The notes under the pieces are model-generated. The model had not been told where the DNA came from. It ran no database searches and worked only from the letters and a program-made list of their open reading frames with translations. Source: a bacterium (GTDB lineage Bacteria > UBP6 > UBA1177). From it: DNA of 14,004 bases. Shown piece by piece: positions 6,150 to 13,946 of the stretch. Every line of letters begins with the position of its first letter. The stretch's first letter is position 1. Location of the stretch: positions 1 to 14,004 of the forward strand of contig JAFYIZ010000009.1 in the NCBI GenBank assembly GCA_017538365.1, given 5' to 3'. The translations under genes and the position numbers were made by a program.

Positions 6150-6956
6150 ATGAAACTCCTTTTTGTCTTCTTTTTGTTTTTATCGTTTCCGTTTTTTGTT
6201 CCGGCATCCGACGACACCGAATCAGCTGAATCTCTGACGGAAGGCCGCGAAATCGCACCGTTGCCTCAGACTGATGAAAGGATAAACGGTTATCGTGAAG
6301 ACTATAAAAAACCGAAGGAAAGTCTGATCGAACTTCCCAAAAAATACAGAAAAAAAGAGAAATCCAAAAAGGAAAAAGCCGAGCTTCAGAAAGAAAATCA
6401 AAAATTGCCGGAAGCTGCACTTAAACCGTCCGAAGAAGCTGAAAAAACTGAAGAAAACAAAAATGTTTCACATGAAACACAACTTTCGAAACCAGAGCCT
6501 AAACCTGAACCGAAGCCGGTGGAAAAGCCGAAACCGAAGCCGGGATATTACGGCGAAACCTTTGACGGACTGCGTGACGGAAAAGGAAAACTGGTTCTCG
6601 AAAACGGCGATGTTTACGAAGGGCACTGGAGAGAAGGGCAGAAGGATGGGCACGGAATTTACGTTTATGCAAACGGCATAAAATATAACGGAACCTGGAA
6701 AAACGACAAAATGGATGGTTATGGTTCTTTGATTTTTCCCGACGGAAGTTCCTATTACGGCGAATTCGAAGGCGGCGCAATCTCAGGCACAGGCACTTTC
6801 AAATATGCCGACAAAGCCGAATATTCAGGCGAATGGAAAAACGGCAAATGGCACGGACGCGGCCGCTTTAAACTTGCCAACGGCAGAGAAATCAACGCAA
6901 TATTCTGCGATCAGCAGATAGTTGAATTCATAAAAACCGAAGAAGATTCGGAATAG
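6150..6956 (+). CDS. Secreted MORN-repeat protein with a charged, Pro/Lys-rich stalk
   Basis: The 268-residue product has a signal peptide (MKLLFVFFLFLSFPFFVPAS, likely cleaved after residue 19 or so) without a lipobox cysteine. Residues 20-110 are highly charged (KKYRKKEKSKKEKAELQKE), and 113-132 is a TonB-like Pro/Lys spacer (KPEPKPEPKP). Residues 133-247 hold five consecutive 23-residue MORN repeats of the form Y.G.W..G..DG.G.....G. The fourth is weaker (SYYGEFEGGAISGTGTFKYA). MORN arrays form elongated beta-sheets for protein or lipid contacts and have no catalytic role of their own. The gene follows the LPP20-like gene after 24 bp with no recognisable ribosome binding site, so translation probably depends on coupling or is weak. 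A parS-like palindrome lies within the stalk-coding part at 6464-6479. Confidence 0.8.
   Translation: MKLLFVFFLFLSFPFFVPASDDTESAESLTEGREIAPLPQTDERINGYREDYKKPKESLIELPKKYRKKEKSKKEKAELQKENQKLPEAALKPSEEAEKTEENKNVSHETQLSKPEPKPEPKPVEKPKPKPGYYGETFDGLRDGKGKLVLENGDVYEGHWREGQKDGHGIYVYANGIKYNGTWKNDKMDGYGSLIFPDGSSYYGEFEGGAISGTGTFKYADKAEYSGEWKNGKWHGRGRFKLANGREINAIFCDQQIVEFIKTEEDSE
6464..6479. promoter_or_regulatory. parS-like palindrome (candidate ParB site)
   Basis: TGTTTCACATGAAACA differs from the bacterial parS palindrome TGTTTCACGTGAAACA at one central base (A for G at 6472). Both 7-bp arms are perfect. It lies inside the MORN gene, encoding NVSHET, where known chromosomal parS sites are often also intragenic. 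The central CG is usually conserved in functional sites, so affinity may be reduced. Confidence 0.4.
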
Positions 6957-6958
6957 AA

Positions 6959-7804
6959 TCAGTACAACTTTTCCTTGTGTTCCAACTCAAGCTTTTTATC
7001 GTCGATTGAAGCTTTTAGAATTTCGTAATATTTCTGGCGCGTAAAGATGTTTGCTTTGTACTGGGCGTGCTGTCTGCTGTCCAGTTTGCTCTCAACGGCA
7101 TGCCGTTTCAGAATCTCTTCGACAAAACGGTTCGGGATTGCGTAGTCGATAAGCAGACAGTCAATGAGGTCGACTTTGCTTCTGCCGTTCAGGAAAGCGC
7201 AGGTTTTGAGAACGTGGACGATTCTTTTCCATCGGGAGTCGCTTACATAGTACTCGAAGCACTTTCTTCTGATTTCAGAAATGACTTTTTTGGCTTCTTC
7301 GCTGAGTTCGACCCTGTCGATTACCGGCTGCCACTCTTTTACTTCATCTATTGTAAGCAGCGCATCTTTCTGTTCTTTATCAGGATTTGGTATTGTCTCG
7401 AAACTCGGGCTGTTTACGAAGTTAAAAAAATCATCGTCGTCCGCAATGGGTTTTACCTCAACATTAAGGATCAGATCCTCCTTGTTTTCCGGATATGCTT
7501 CCAACGAGTTTTCTATACGGAATAAAGAATCAATACCGCATTCTGACGACCGAGGGTCAAACTGATCATGGCAGTAATAATCTTTGAATGCACTTTGGAT
7601 GCAGGAATGAACAAGTTGTTTGTCGTTGCCGGATCTTCCGGAAAGAATAATGTTTTCCCTGGCTATAGCCGAAAGCAGCGAAAGGTTTATTGCTTCCTCT
7701 CTGCCGCGCAGATTCCGGTTCAAAAAGGCAAGAACAGTTTCTATGCGGCTGCGCATTTCCTTGCCGGTCAACATCTTTTTTTCGCCCGAATTGTGCTCTC
7801 CCAT
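6959..7804 (-). CDS. RavA/MoxR-like protein lacking functional Walker motifs
   Basis: ATG 7804 is chosen (281 residues) because GAGG lies six bases upstream; an in-frame TTG at 7810 has no spacing to that site. Residues 20-72 (VLAFLNRNLRGREEAINLSL, IILSGRSGNDKQLVHSCI) align with the first helix and P-loop of RavA-type AAA+ ATPases. Where RavA has GPPGTAKS, this protein reads GRSGNDKQ, losing the Ser/Thr of Walker A. The Walker B, sensor-1 and arginine regions (roughly 75-80 residues in RavA) are absent: the sequence jumps from FDPRSS to a linker at 110-150. The lid domain is well kept: DEVKEWQPVIDRVELSEE (153-170), YVSDSRWKR (186-194) and AFLNGRSKVDLIDCLL (203-218). It therefore looks like a non-hydrolysing paralogue, perhaps a regulator or adaptor. 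No VWA-domain partner (ViaA) is in the window. Its stop is 2 bp from the convergent MORN gene. Confidence 0.65.
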   Translation of the reverse strand: MGEHNSGEKKMLTGKEMRSRIETVLAFLNRNLRGREEAINLSLLSAIARENIILSGRSGNDKQLVHSCIQSAFKDYYCHDQFDPRSSECGIDSLFRIENSLEAYPENKEDLILNVEVKPIADDDDFFNFVNSPSFETIPNPDKEQKDALLTIDEVKEWQPVIDRVELSEEAKKVISEIRRKCFEYYVSDSRWKRIVHVLKTCAFLNGRSKVDLIDCLLIDYAIPNRFVEEILKRHAVESKLDSRQHAQYKANIFTRQKYYEILKASIDDKKLELEHKEKLY

Positions 7805-7840
7805 TTTCAACCTCGTAAAAAGTGCTTAAAAAACTGCGTA

Positions 7841-7868
7841 ATTTTAAAGAAGAAGAGATTTTTGACAA
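7841..7868 (-). promoter_or_regulatory. Promoter of the RavA-like gene
   Basis: Read leftward, TTGTCA (7868-7863), a 16-bp spacer and TAAAAT (7846-7841) are followed by TACGCAG. It lies about 36 bp upstream of the start, between the tRNA operon and the gene, so the gene need not depend on tRNA read-through. Confidence 0.55.
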
Positions 7869-7930
7869 ATTTTTTGCGAGGACGCTTTTTCAGTTTTTCT
7901 CTTTGTTGTGATCTTGAATTTATCCAAAAA

Positions 7931-8018
7931 TGGTGCCGGAGACCGGGCTCGAACCGGTACAGGAGGTTATCCCGAGGGATTTTAAGTCCCTTGCGTCTAC
8001 CAATTCCGCCACTCCGGC
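7931..8018 (-). tRNA. tRNA-Leu (UAA)
   Basis: A class II tRNA with a long variable arm. The acceptor stem GCCGGAG/CTCCGGC, D-arm, anticodon loop CTTAAAA (anticodon TAA), T-loop GGTTCGAGCCC and encoded CCA (7933-7931) are all present. It is the last gene of the leftward Gly-Cys-Leu operon. Confidence 0.95.
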
Positions 8019-8036
8019 GGAGAAAATTGAGGAAAA

Positions 8037-8110
8037 TGGAGGCACCTTCCGGATTCGAACCGGAGATGGAGATTTTGCAGACCTCTGCCTTACCTCTTGG
8101 CTAAGGTGCC
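8037..8110 (-). tRNA. tRNA-Cys (GCA)
   Basis: Acceptor stem GGCACCT/AGGTGCC, anticodon arm AGGTCTGCAAAATCT (anticodon GCA), T-loop GGTTCGAATCC and U73 followed by encoded CCA. It lies 18 bp from the tRNA-Leu gene and 38 bp from the tRNA-Gly gene, with no promoter-like sequence between. Confidence 0.96.
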
Positions 8111-8148
8111 GACCAAAAGAATTTCGATTGAAAAAGGACATAAAAAAA

Positions 8149-8223
8149 TGGAGCGGGAAACGGGATTCGGACCCGCGACGTCTACCTTGGCAAGGTAGCA
8201 CTCTACCACTGAGTTATTCCCGC
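8149..8223 (-). tRNA. tRNA-Gly (GCC)
   Basis: Acceptor stem GCGGGAA/TTCCCGC, anticodon arm CTACCTTGCCAAGGTAG (anticodon GCC), T-loop GGGTCCGAATCCC and U73 followed by encoded CCA. First gene of the operon; the T-loop start TCC rather than TTC is a small deviation. Confidence 0.95.
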
Positions 8224-8236
8224 TCTGGCACGCGGC

Positions 8237-8264
8237 ACTTTAGTCAGAAACTTTTGAATGTCAA
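8237..8264 (-). promoter_or_regulatory. tRNA operon promoter with GC-rich discriminator
   Basis: Read leftward, a perfect TTGACA (8264-8259), a 16-bp spacer and TAAAGT (8242-8237) are followed by GCCGCG. The GC-rich discriminator is typical of stringently controlled stable-RNA promoters. The first tRNA begins 13 bp after the -10. Confidence 0.65.
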
Positions 8265-8320
8265 GTTTTTTTTGCATTCAAGGGGTGAATTCGAAAAAAT
8301 TAGTGTTTTTATTGAATTTT

Positions 8321-8328
8321 TATAAAAT
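8321..8328 (+). promoter_or_regulatory. Likely -10 of the DUF1566 lipoprotein gene
   Basis: TATAAAAT followed by ATTGCGG matches the -10 and discriminator seen at other promoters here. No convincing -35 hexamer lies 16-17 bp upstream, so it may be weak or activator-dependent. Confidence 0.35.
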
Positions 8329-8365
8329 ATTGCGGTTTGAAAATTGAGACTCGTTGAGGTCGCAA

Positions 8366-11300
8366 ATGAAGAAAATCACGACACTTTTTTATGTTTTTGC
8401 AGTTTTGGTGCTTTTTGTTCTGCTGACAGGCTGTGGAAATTCAAAAAAAGAGACCGAAACCGGAGAAGCGGCAGATAATGATTGGGTTGATGCGGATATT
8501 GATGCTGTAGACGAGGATGCTGATGCTGATTCTGAAGATAACATTTCGGATGCTGATGCCGATACAATTTCTAATGCAGACAAAGGCGAATGCCAGACGA
8601 TCGACGGTATAATGTGGTCTTCTCATTCTGAGGATCCGATGAACTGGTACGATGCGGTAAAATACTGCAAAAAGCTGAATGAATGCGGATATTCCGACTG
8701 GTATCTGCCGACGATCGACGAACTCAGGACTCTGGTTACGGGTTGCCAGCACATAGAGACCGGTGGAGACTGCGCTGTTACGGAAAGCTGCTTAAGTTTC
8801 GAGGATTGCTGGAGCCATGCATGCAACTGTGAACCTTATGATTACGACCCGTGCAGCAAACTCGGTGAGTGCGAGAGTGAAATTATGCTCTGGTCATCTT
8901 CCACTCAGTCGGATTTCCCGGACTATGCATGGTATATCAGTTTTTTTTACGGCGATGTCTACAATACTTATAAAATGAATGACGCTTACAGTTATGCCGT
9001 ATATTATGCCCAGTGCGCAAGATCGGAAAACGGCAGCTCAGGTAAAGAAGAGGAAGATGACGATGACGAAGAGGAAAAGGAAGAGGATTTCTGTTATTTT
9101 TACGAATGCCGTGACGGCGACAGCTACTGCGGATATTTCGTAGACCTTGAACTTAACTGGAAAAAATATGAAACCTGTATGTTCTCGGAGTGCAACGATT
9201 ACAGCGGAAAATGCAGATGCAAAAACAACGGCGATCTTGTTTGCTATGATGACGCGCTCCGTATCTGTTCTGACCACGAATGGCAGATTGCAGAAGCATG
9301 TAAAAGCGGATGCGACTCTTCAAATAAGGACTGTATCCCTTGGGAAGACCCTGAAACTAAACTGATGTGGTCAACAAAAGTCCTCAATCCGATGGACTGG
9401 AGTACCGCTGTTTCGTACTGCGAAGATTTGGAAGAAGGCGGCTACAGCGACTGGAGACTGCCGACAATCGACGAGTTAAGAACGCTGATTAGGAACTGTC
9501 CGAACGCAGAATCAGGGGGAGCATGCCGTGTTACAGATGACGGCTGTCTTAAGGAAAGCTGCGCCAATTATTTTTGTGGTTGCGATTACAGGAGTGGCAA
9601 CAACGGTGCTTATTACAGCAAAATTGGTGATGACGGCGATGTTCTTCTCTGGTCTTCTTCAACCAGATCGGATAAAACTGGCTACGCATGGACAGTGAGG
9701 TTCGCAGGAGGAGGAGTCTCGTCCTACGACAAGAGTTATAAATACGATAACTTTAAAGCGCGCTGCGTGAGAAGCGATCACCGTATCCAGTCATGCACAG
9801 GACTGCCTGAAAACGCAAAATGGAACGAATTTTCAAGTATTCCGCAGGCATTAGACGGAGAAAGCTGGGCGCCCGACACGACAGGCGTTTACAATGAAAC
9901 TCCGAGTGAAACGGAATGCCGATTCATCTGCAATCCGGGATACAAATGGAACGGTTCAGAATGCAAACTTTCGGATATCAGTGCCATTTCGGAATGCGGC
10001 CCTGAAAGCCCGACCCCGTGCAGGGATCTGACAAGTGATATGATCTGGTCCGCGAAATCAGGCGGAATGAAGTGGCAGGATGCTGTTGATTACTGCAATA
10101 ACCTGACACAAGGCGGATTCAGCGACTGGAGACTGCCGGATATAGATGAGCTAAGGACTTTGATTCAAAACTGTGCAAATACTGAGCCTGACGGACAATG
10201 CAAAGTGAGTGAAAATAAAGAAAAACTCTCCCTGACTGCCTACTATCCCGACGGAGCGTGCTACTGTTCCGCTAAAAAAACCGACGGCTATTACAGCAAG
10301 TTCGGCGATGACGATAAAGTCACTCTATGGTCATCTTCTGCTGTCTCGGATTATGCTGAGAACTACGTATGGAGTGTGGCCTTCGACCACGGCAAAGTTG
10401 ATTACTCCAAATCCAAAGATAGTCTTGCCGATCTTCGTTGCGTGAGACGCGAAAAAAGGGAGCGCCTGTGCAGGAATTTACCCGAAAACGCGGTGTGGAA
10501 CGGTGCGGCAAGCATAACGCAGACTTGGAACGACGGTATCTGGCAGCCGTCTGACACGGGAGTCTGCAGTGAAATTCCCGGCGAAACAGAGTGCAGCTTT
10601 ACCTGCAATCCCGGATACGGATGTGACGGCTCAAAATGCACTTTGACGGATATCAACGCCATTTCGGAATGCAGCTCAGAAAGTCCGACTCCATGCAAGG
10701 ATTCCTTGAACGGCATGATTTGGTCTGCAAGATCCGGAAAGATCAAGTGGAGTGAAGCTGTTGATTACTGCGATAATCTGACAGAAGGCGGAATAAACAG
10801 ATGGCATCTGCCTGATATCGGCGAAATGCGCACATTGATCCAAAACTGTGATGGCTCGGTGGCGGGCGGCGGATGCGGTGTTACAGAAAGCTGTGTGGCA
10901 CAGGATGACTGCTGGACGGAGAGTGCCTGCCGATTCTGTGCATCCGATTCGAGCGGAAAATACAGCAAATTCGGAGAAAAGGTGGAACTTTGGTCTTATT
11001 CGGCGGTGTCCAAAAATTCCTGTTGTGCGTGGGAAGCAAATTTTGGAAGCGGCAGCATAGAATCCTATAATAAAAATGAATCCAAATATGTCCGCTGTGT
11101 AAGCAGTGACCGCCGCCGCAGGTTTTGTACAGATTTGCCCGAAAACACGTCATGGAATATTTTCGCGAGTATTACTCAGACATGGAACGGAGAAAGCTGG
11201 GTGCCTGCTACGACCGGAGTCTACAGCGAAACTCCCAGCGAAACGGAGTGCAGGTTCGTCTGTAATCCCGGATACACAAGGGAGGGGTCTGAATGTAAAC

Positions 11301-11785
11301 TTTCGGATATCAATCTCATTTCCGAATGCGGCCCGGAAAGCCCGACTCCGTGCAGAGACCGTTCTAAAGGTCTGATGTGGTCTGCAAAATCATTGGATCT
11401 GGACTGGACTCCGGCTGTTGACTATTGCGAAAATCTTGAGGAAGGCGGCTTCACTGACTGGAGACTGCCGGATATTGACGAACTCAGAACATTGATCCAA
11501 AACTGTCAAGGCACTGTTGCCGGTGGTGAATGCGCTGTCACGACAGAGTGTCTCTCAAGCAGCTGCCTGAATAGTTCATGTCGTTCGTGTTCTTCCGATT
11601 CAAGCGGGAAATACAGCAAATTCTCAGAAACGGATAATTTATGGTCTCATTCTATTGTCTACATGGGATCCGAAGATTCCTCTTTCGTTTACATAGTGAA
11701 TTTTTCCAATGGTGCAGTGACTGCTGCTGATAAAATAATAGCTAATAATTTTATACCTTCAATCAGTGTCCGTTGCGTGAGATAG
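8366..11785 (+). CDS. Large surface lipoprotein with five DUF1566 (Lcl_C) domains
   Basis: ATG 8366 (1139 residues) is chosen over TTG 8354 because GAGGT lies 6 bases upstream and the signal peptide begins there. The lipobox LLTGC lipidates Cys23. An acidic Asp/Ala tract (about 33-70) spaces the protein from the membrane. Five DUF1566 domains follow at roughly 75-222, 324-473, 542-697, 767-916 and 987-1139. Each opens with (L/I)MWS and a helix ending YC, carries the hallmark GG(Y/F)(S/T)DWRLP(T/D)IDELRTL, and ends WS.S...RCVR. Domain 4 departs from the hallmark (GGINRWHLPDIGEMRTL). Between domains 1 and 2 are a DDDDEEEKEED tract and a Cys-rich EGF-like region. Between domains 2-3, 3-4 and 4-5 lies a repeated Cys module (C..LPENA.W ... 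TEC.F.CNPGY). DUF1566 also occurs in Legionella Lcl adhesin, so surface adhesion is the best guess. Disulfides are likely. Confidence 0.85.
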   Translation: MKKITTLFYVFAVLVLFVLLTGCGNSKKETETGEAADNDWVDADIDAVDEDADADSEDNISDADADTISNADKGECQTIDGIMWSSHSEDPMNWYDAVKYCKKLNECGYSDWYLPTIDELRTLVTGCQHIETGGDCAVTESCLSFEDCWSHACNCEPYDYDPCSKLGECESEIMLWSSSTQSDFPDYAWYISFFYGDVYNTYKMNDAYSYAVYYAQCARSENGSSGKEEEDDDDEEEKEEDFCYFYECRDGDSYCGYFVDLELNWKKYETCMFSECNDYSGKCRCKNNGDLVCYDDALRICSDHEWQIAEACKSGCDSSNKDCIPWEDPETKLMWSTKVLNPMDWSTAVSYCEDLEEGGYSDWRLPTIDELRTLIRNCPNAESGGACRVTDDGCLKESCANYFCGCDYRSGNNGAYYSKIGDDGDVLLWSSSTRSDKTGYAWTVRFAGGGVSSYDKSYKYDNFKARCVRSDHRIQSCTGLPENAKWNEFSSIPQALDGESWAPDTTGVYNETPSETECRFICNPGYKWNGSECKLSDISAISECGPESPTPCRDLTSDMIWSAKSGGMKWQDAVDYCNNLTQGGFSDWRLPDIDELRTLIQNCANTEPDGQCKVSENKEKLSLTAYYPDGACYCSAKKTDGYYSKFGDDDKVTLWSSSAVSDYAENYVWSVAFDHGKVDYSKSKDSLADLRCVRREKRERLCRNLPENAVWNGAASITQTWNDGIWQPSDTGVCSEIPGETECSFTCNPGYGCDGSKCTLTDINAISECSSESPTPCKDSLNGMIWSARSGKIKWSEAVDYCDNLTEGGINRWHLPDIGEMRTLIQNCDGSVAGGGCGVTESCVAQDDCWTESACRFCASDSSGKYSKFGEKVELWSYSAVSKNSCCAWEANFGSGSIESYNKNESKYVRCVSSDRRRRFCTDLPENTSWNIFASITQTWNGESWVPATTGVYSETPSETECRFVCNPGYTREGSECKLSDINLISECGPESPTPCRDRSKGLMWSAKSLDLDWTPAVDYCENLEEGGFTDWRLPDIDELRTLIQNCQGTVAGGECAVTTECLSSSCLNSSCRSCSSDSSGKYSKFSETDNLWSHSIVYMGSEDSSFVYIVNFSNGAVTAADKIIANNFIPSISVRCVR

Positions 11786-12907
11786 CTATTTTTTGCATGT
11801 GTTTTCTTTTTCTTCGTAGATTTGATCTATTTCTTTAATCATTTCGAGGCTTTTGTCGATATATTCGTTTTCTTCGCCGATTTTTTTCGCCGCCTCGATG
11901 CTTTTCATGAGTGTTTTGCGCGATTTTTTGAGGAGAACGGATATTTTTTTCCAGAGTTCGCACTCATAGACCGATTTTTCTTCGTCGGTGAGGTCGTCGG
12001 GAACGGGATGCGAGTTCATTTCGGTGTAAAGATCGGTGTAGAGTTTTGCCGCTTCGAATGCGCTCGCGTTCGTCCAGAAGATGACTCCGACGTTTATCGC
12101 TTTCAGAAATTTTGCCTGCGCTTCGACGATTCTTCTGCATTTTTCTTCAAGAGTTTCCGTTGTTTCGTCAAGTTTTAAGTCGCTGAATTCTTTGACGAAA
12201 CTTCTGCCGAGCACAAAATAGGCGAGAGCAAGTTCGGGGATGTAGACCGCTTCGTGGCGCGGATTTTCCTTTAAGATCGTGAGCCGCCAGTAGTCTGCAA
12301 GTCTGCGTCCTTCCTCGATGTTTCCGGTCATTATGAGAGCTTCGGCATAACGCAGGGAAATTTCGCGCTTGTCCGATTCGCTCAAAAAGCTGTTTGACGG
12401 AAATTTAGCGATCGTTTTGCCGCCGGTTTCGGCGATTTTTTCCCAGGATCCGGTGTTTCTTGCCGCTTCGAACCAATTCAGCAGAGAATCTCTTTTGTCA
12501 GCCGGTTTCTGCATCAATGCGTAAGCCGCTTCGAAATTCTTTTCCGCGCTTTCCCAGTTTTTGAGTTTTATGTCGATAAGACCTGCGTTGTAGCGGCAGA
12601 ACGACGCGAGTTTGTATTCGGGATCGGCTTCGATTATCTCGGTGTAGATTTTTTTCGCTTCTTCCAGCTGATTTTCATCGAAAAGCCTGTTCGCTTCGGC
12701 AAAAAGTCTGTCGAGATCTTTCGCTTCTTTGTTATTGTCAACTTCAAAAACCTCAATATTTTTAGGAGTTATGAGAATCCCGTATTTCGATTCGACATGA
12801 CTCGGCGCAGCCTGCTTAGGTTTTTTCTCCGCCTCTTTCTCAGGAGCAGTCGCACATGAAGTAAAAAAGAGGAAAAATAGAAAAATTAACGGAAAAATTC
12901 GGCTCAT
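11786..12907 (-). CDS. TPR-containing outer-membrane lipoprotein
   Basis: The 373-residue product begins MSRIFPLIFLFFLFFTSCAT, with a lipobox at FTSC and lipidated Cys18. A Lys/Glu-rich stretch (21-40) precedes helical repeats: residues 65-98 (LFAEANRLFDENQLEEAKKIYTEIIEADPEY) form a textbook TPR, 99-132 a second, and weaker helical pairs continue to about 260. The rest is long charged helices, ending ENTCKK. TPR lipoproteins act as scaffolds in envelope complexes, for example in secretion, gliding or cell-wall machinery; nothing here identifies which. AAGGAT precedes ATG 12907. It lies 31 bp downstream of the Cys-rich lipoprotein gene on the same strand and is probably co-transcribed. Its stop codon abuts the stop of the DUF1566 gene with no base between. 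Confidence 0.8.
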   Translation of the reverse strand: MSRIFPLIFLFFLFFTSCATAPEKEAEKKPKQAAPSHVESKYGILITPKNIEVFEVDNNKEAKDLDRLFAEANRLFDENQLEEAKKIYTEIIEADPEYKLASFCRYNAGLIDIKLKNWESAEKNFEAAYALMQKPADKRDSLLNWFEAARNTGSWEKIAETGGKTIAKFPSNSFLSESDKREISLRYAEALIMTGNIEEGRRLADYWRLTILKENPRHEAVYIPELALAYFVLGRSFVKEFSDLKLDETTETLEEKCRRIVEAQAKFLKAINVGVIFWTNASAFEAAKLYTDLYTEMNSHPVPDDLTDEEKSVYECELWKKISVLLKKSRKTLMKSIEAAKKIGEENEYIDKSLEMIKEIDQIYEEKENTCKK

Positions 12908-12938
12908 AGTATTTATCCTTTATTTTCCCAGCTAAAGA

Positions 12939-13910
12939 TTATTCCTCGTTCGGGCAGTTGAGATCAACTCTTTCGTAGCAACCCCAACCCAAGGTGAAAG
13001 ATACTCCGTCGTCATCCCAGATTTCGTCGCATGTGCACCAATCAACTTCGGTAACTCCGTCATCACAGAGCCACTTCATTTTGTCTCCAACTTCTTTTCC
13101 CCAGCAGCCATTGTAACATTCGACTGCCTCTGAATGCCATTGACCATTCGTACAAGTAGCTGTTCTGCATTCATCGGGGATTTTATCTCCTTCGTCATGT
13201 GTTTTTCCTTTGTTGTCCACGCACTGCGCCGGAGTTGTTTCTTCGTCAGGTTCTTCCTCTTCTTCTTCACCTTCACCGGTGACAGGATCAACAACTTTCA
13301 TTTTTACCAATATTTCTTTTTTTATTTCCGTGCTGTCTTCACCCTTTTCGGACCATGAGAAGAGAGCTTTGTTCACTCCTGTTGTGAATTTTGATTCCAA
13401 AGAAACGCCGTCTTCGCCTGAAGATTTTATAAAATCATAGGAGTTATCATCCTGAGAGTATCCGCTTCCGGCATATACAGTTTTGAAAATATCGTTATCC
13501 GTTGAAAAATAGAGGTCCGCACAGGGAGCGATGCAGTCGGTATGAGGATCAATGCTGTAGACCTCGCACCCTGAAAGTTTTGTAAGTTTTAAAGATTTCG
13601 GAATAAAATCAGGACATTCAATGGTTTTTCCGTCATTTTTGTCTTTGCATTCGCTTCCGAAAGTCGCCTCTAACCTCTGCAATTTGGCAATGTGATCGGA
13701 CGCACTTTCTTCGCTTGACTGCCATCCGCATTCAGGAAAAAGAGCAGCTGCGATCTCTTTTACGCAGGTTTGAGAGACATCTTTTCTCGTCAAAGAATGA
13801 GTCCCGAACGATTTGCCTATTGTGCAGCCGTCTTTTGTTATTTTACTGTCGCCGCATCCGACAAGGAAAACAAGAGCAAAAATTCCGAAAATAACAAAAA
13901 ACTTTTTCAT
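12939..13910 (-). CDS. Cys-rich lipoprotein with an acidic linker and a VWC-like module
   Basis: The 323-residue product has lipobox LVGC (Cys19) after a 15-residue hydrophobic stretch, and GGAGG six bases upstream of ATG 13910. Residues 20-208 form an unrecognised domain with about nine cysteines and a strand-rich second half (KEILVKMKVVDP). A run EGEEEEEEPDEE (213-224) links it to residues 230-265, where C-x-D-x-x-G-x-x-H...C....C..G.W....C resembles a von Willebrand C-like fold. A further Cys cluster (266-319, CWGKEVGDKMKWLCDDG, WCTCDE) follows. The architecture echoes that of the DUF1566 lipoprotein: lipid anchor, acidic tract, Cys-rich modules. It is probably exported to the outer membrane and disulfide-bonded. 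No enzyme motif is visible. It leads a two-gene leftward unit with the TPR lipoprotein. Confidence 0.7.
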   Translation of the reverse strand: MKKFFVIFGIFALVFLVGCGDSKITKDGCTIGKSFGTHSLTRKDVSQTCVKEIAAALFPECGWQSSEESASDHIAKLQRLEATFGSECKDKNDGKTIECPDFIPKSLKLTKLSGCEVYSIDPHTDCIAPCADLYFSTDNDIFKTVYAGSGYSQDDNSYDFIKSSGEDGVSLESKFTTGVNKALFSWSEKGEDSTEIKKEILVKMKVVDPVTGEGEEEEEEPDEETTPAQCVDNKGKTHDEGDKIPDECRTATCTNGQWHSEAVECYNGCWGKEVGDKMKWLCDDGVTEVDWCTCDEIWDDDGVSFTLGWGCYERVDLNCPNEE

Positions 13911-13922
13911 GGTTTGCCTCCA

Positions 13923-13938
13923 TTTTGTTTGAACAAAA
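13923..13938. repeat. Perfect 7-bp inverted repeat in the 5' leader of the Cys-rich lipoprotein gene
   Basis: TTTTGTTTGAACAAAA has 7-bp arms around a 2-bp centre. It lies between the -10 box and the ribosome binding site. The centre is too short for a stable RNA hairpin, so an operator for a dimeric repressor is the likelier reading, if it is functional at all. Confidence 0.3.
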
Positions 13939-13946
13939 AGCGCAAT

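Noticed and set aside
7871-7900. Terminator after the tRNA operon
   Set aside because: The only hairpin (GCG/CGC around a four-base loop) has a 3-bp core and no T-run on the leftward strand.
7919-7927. Single DnaA-box-like TTATCCAAA
   Set aside because: One near-match without a cluster or A/T-rich unwinding element is expected by chance.
8489-8560. GATGCTGAT-like microsatellite or phase-variable tract
   Set aside because: The units are imperfect and codon-varied. They encode an acidic Asp/Ala linker, and no homopolymer or exact tandem repeat that would slip is seen.
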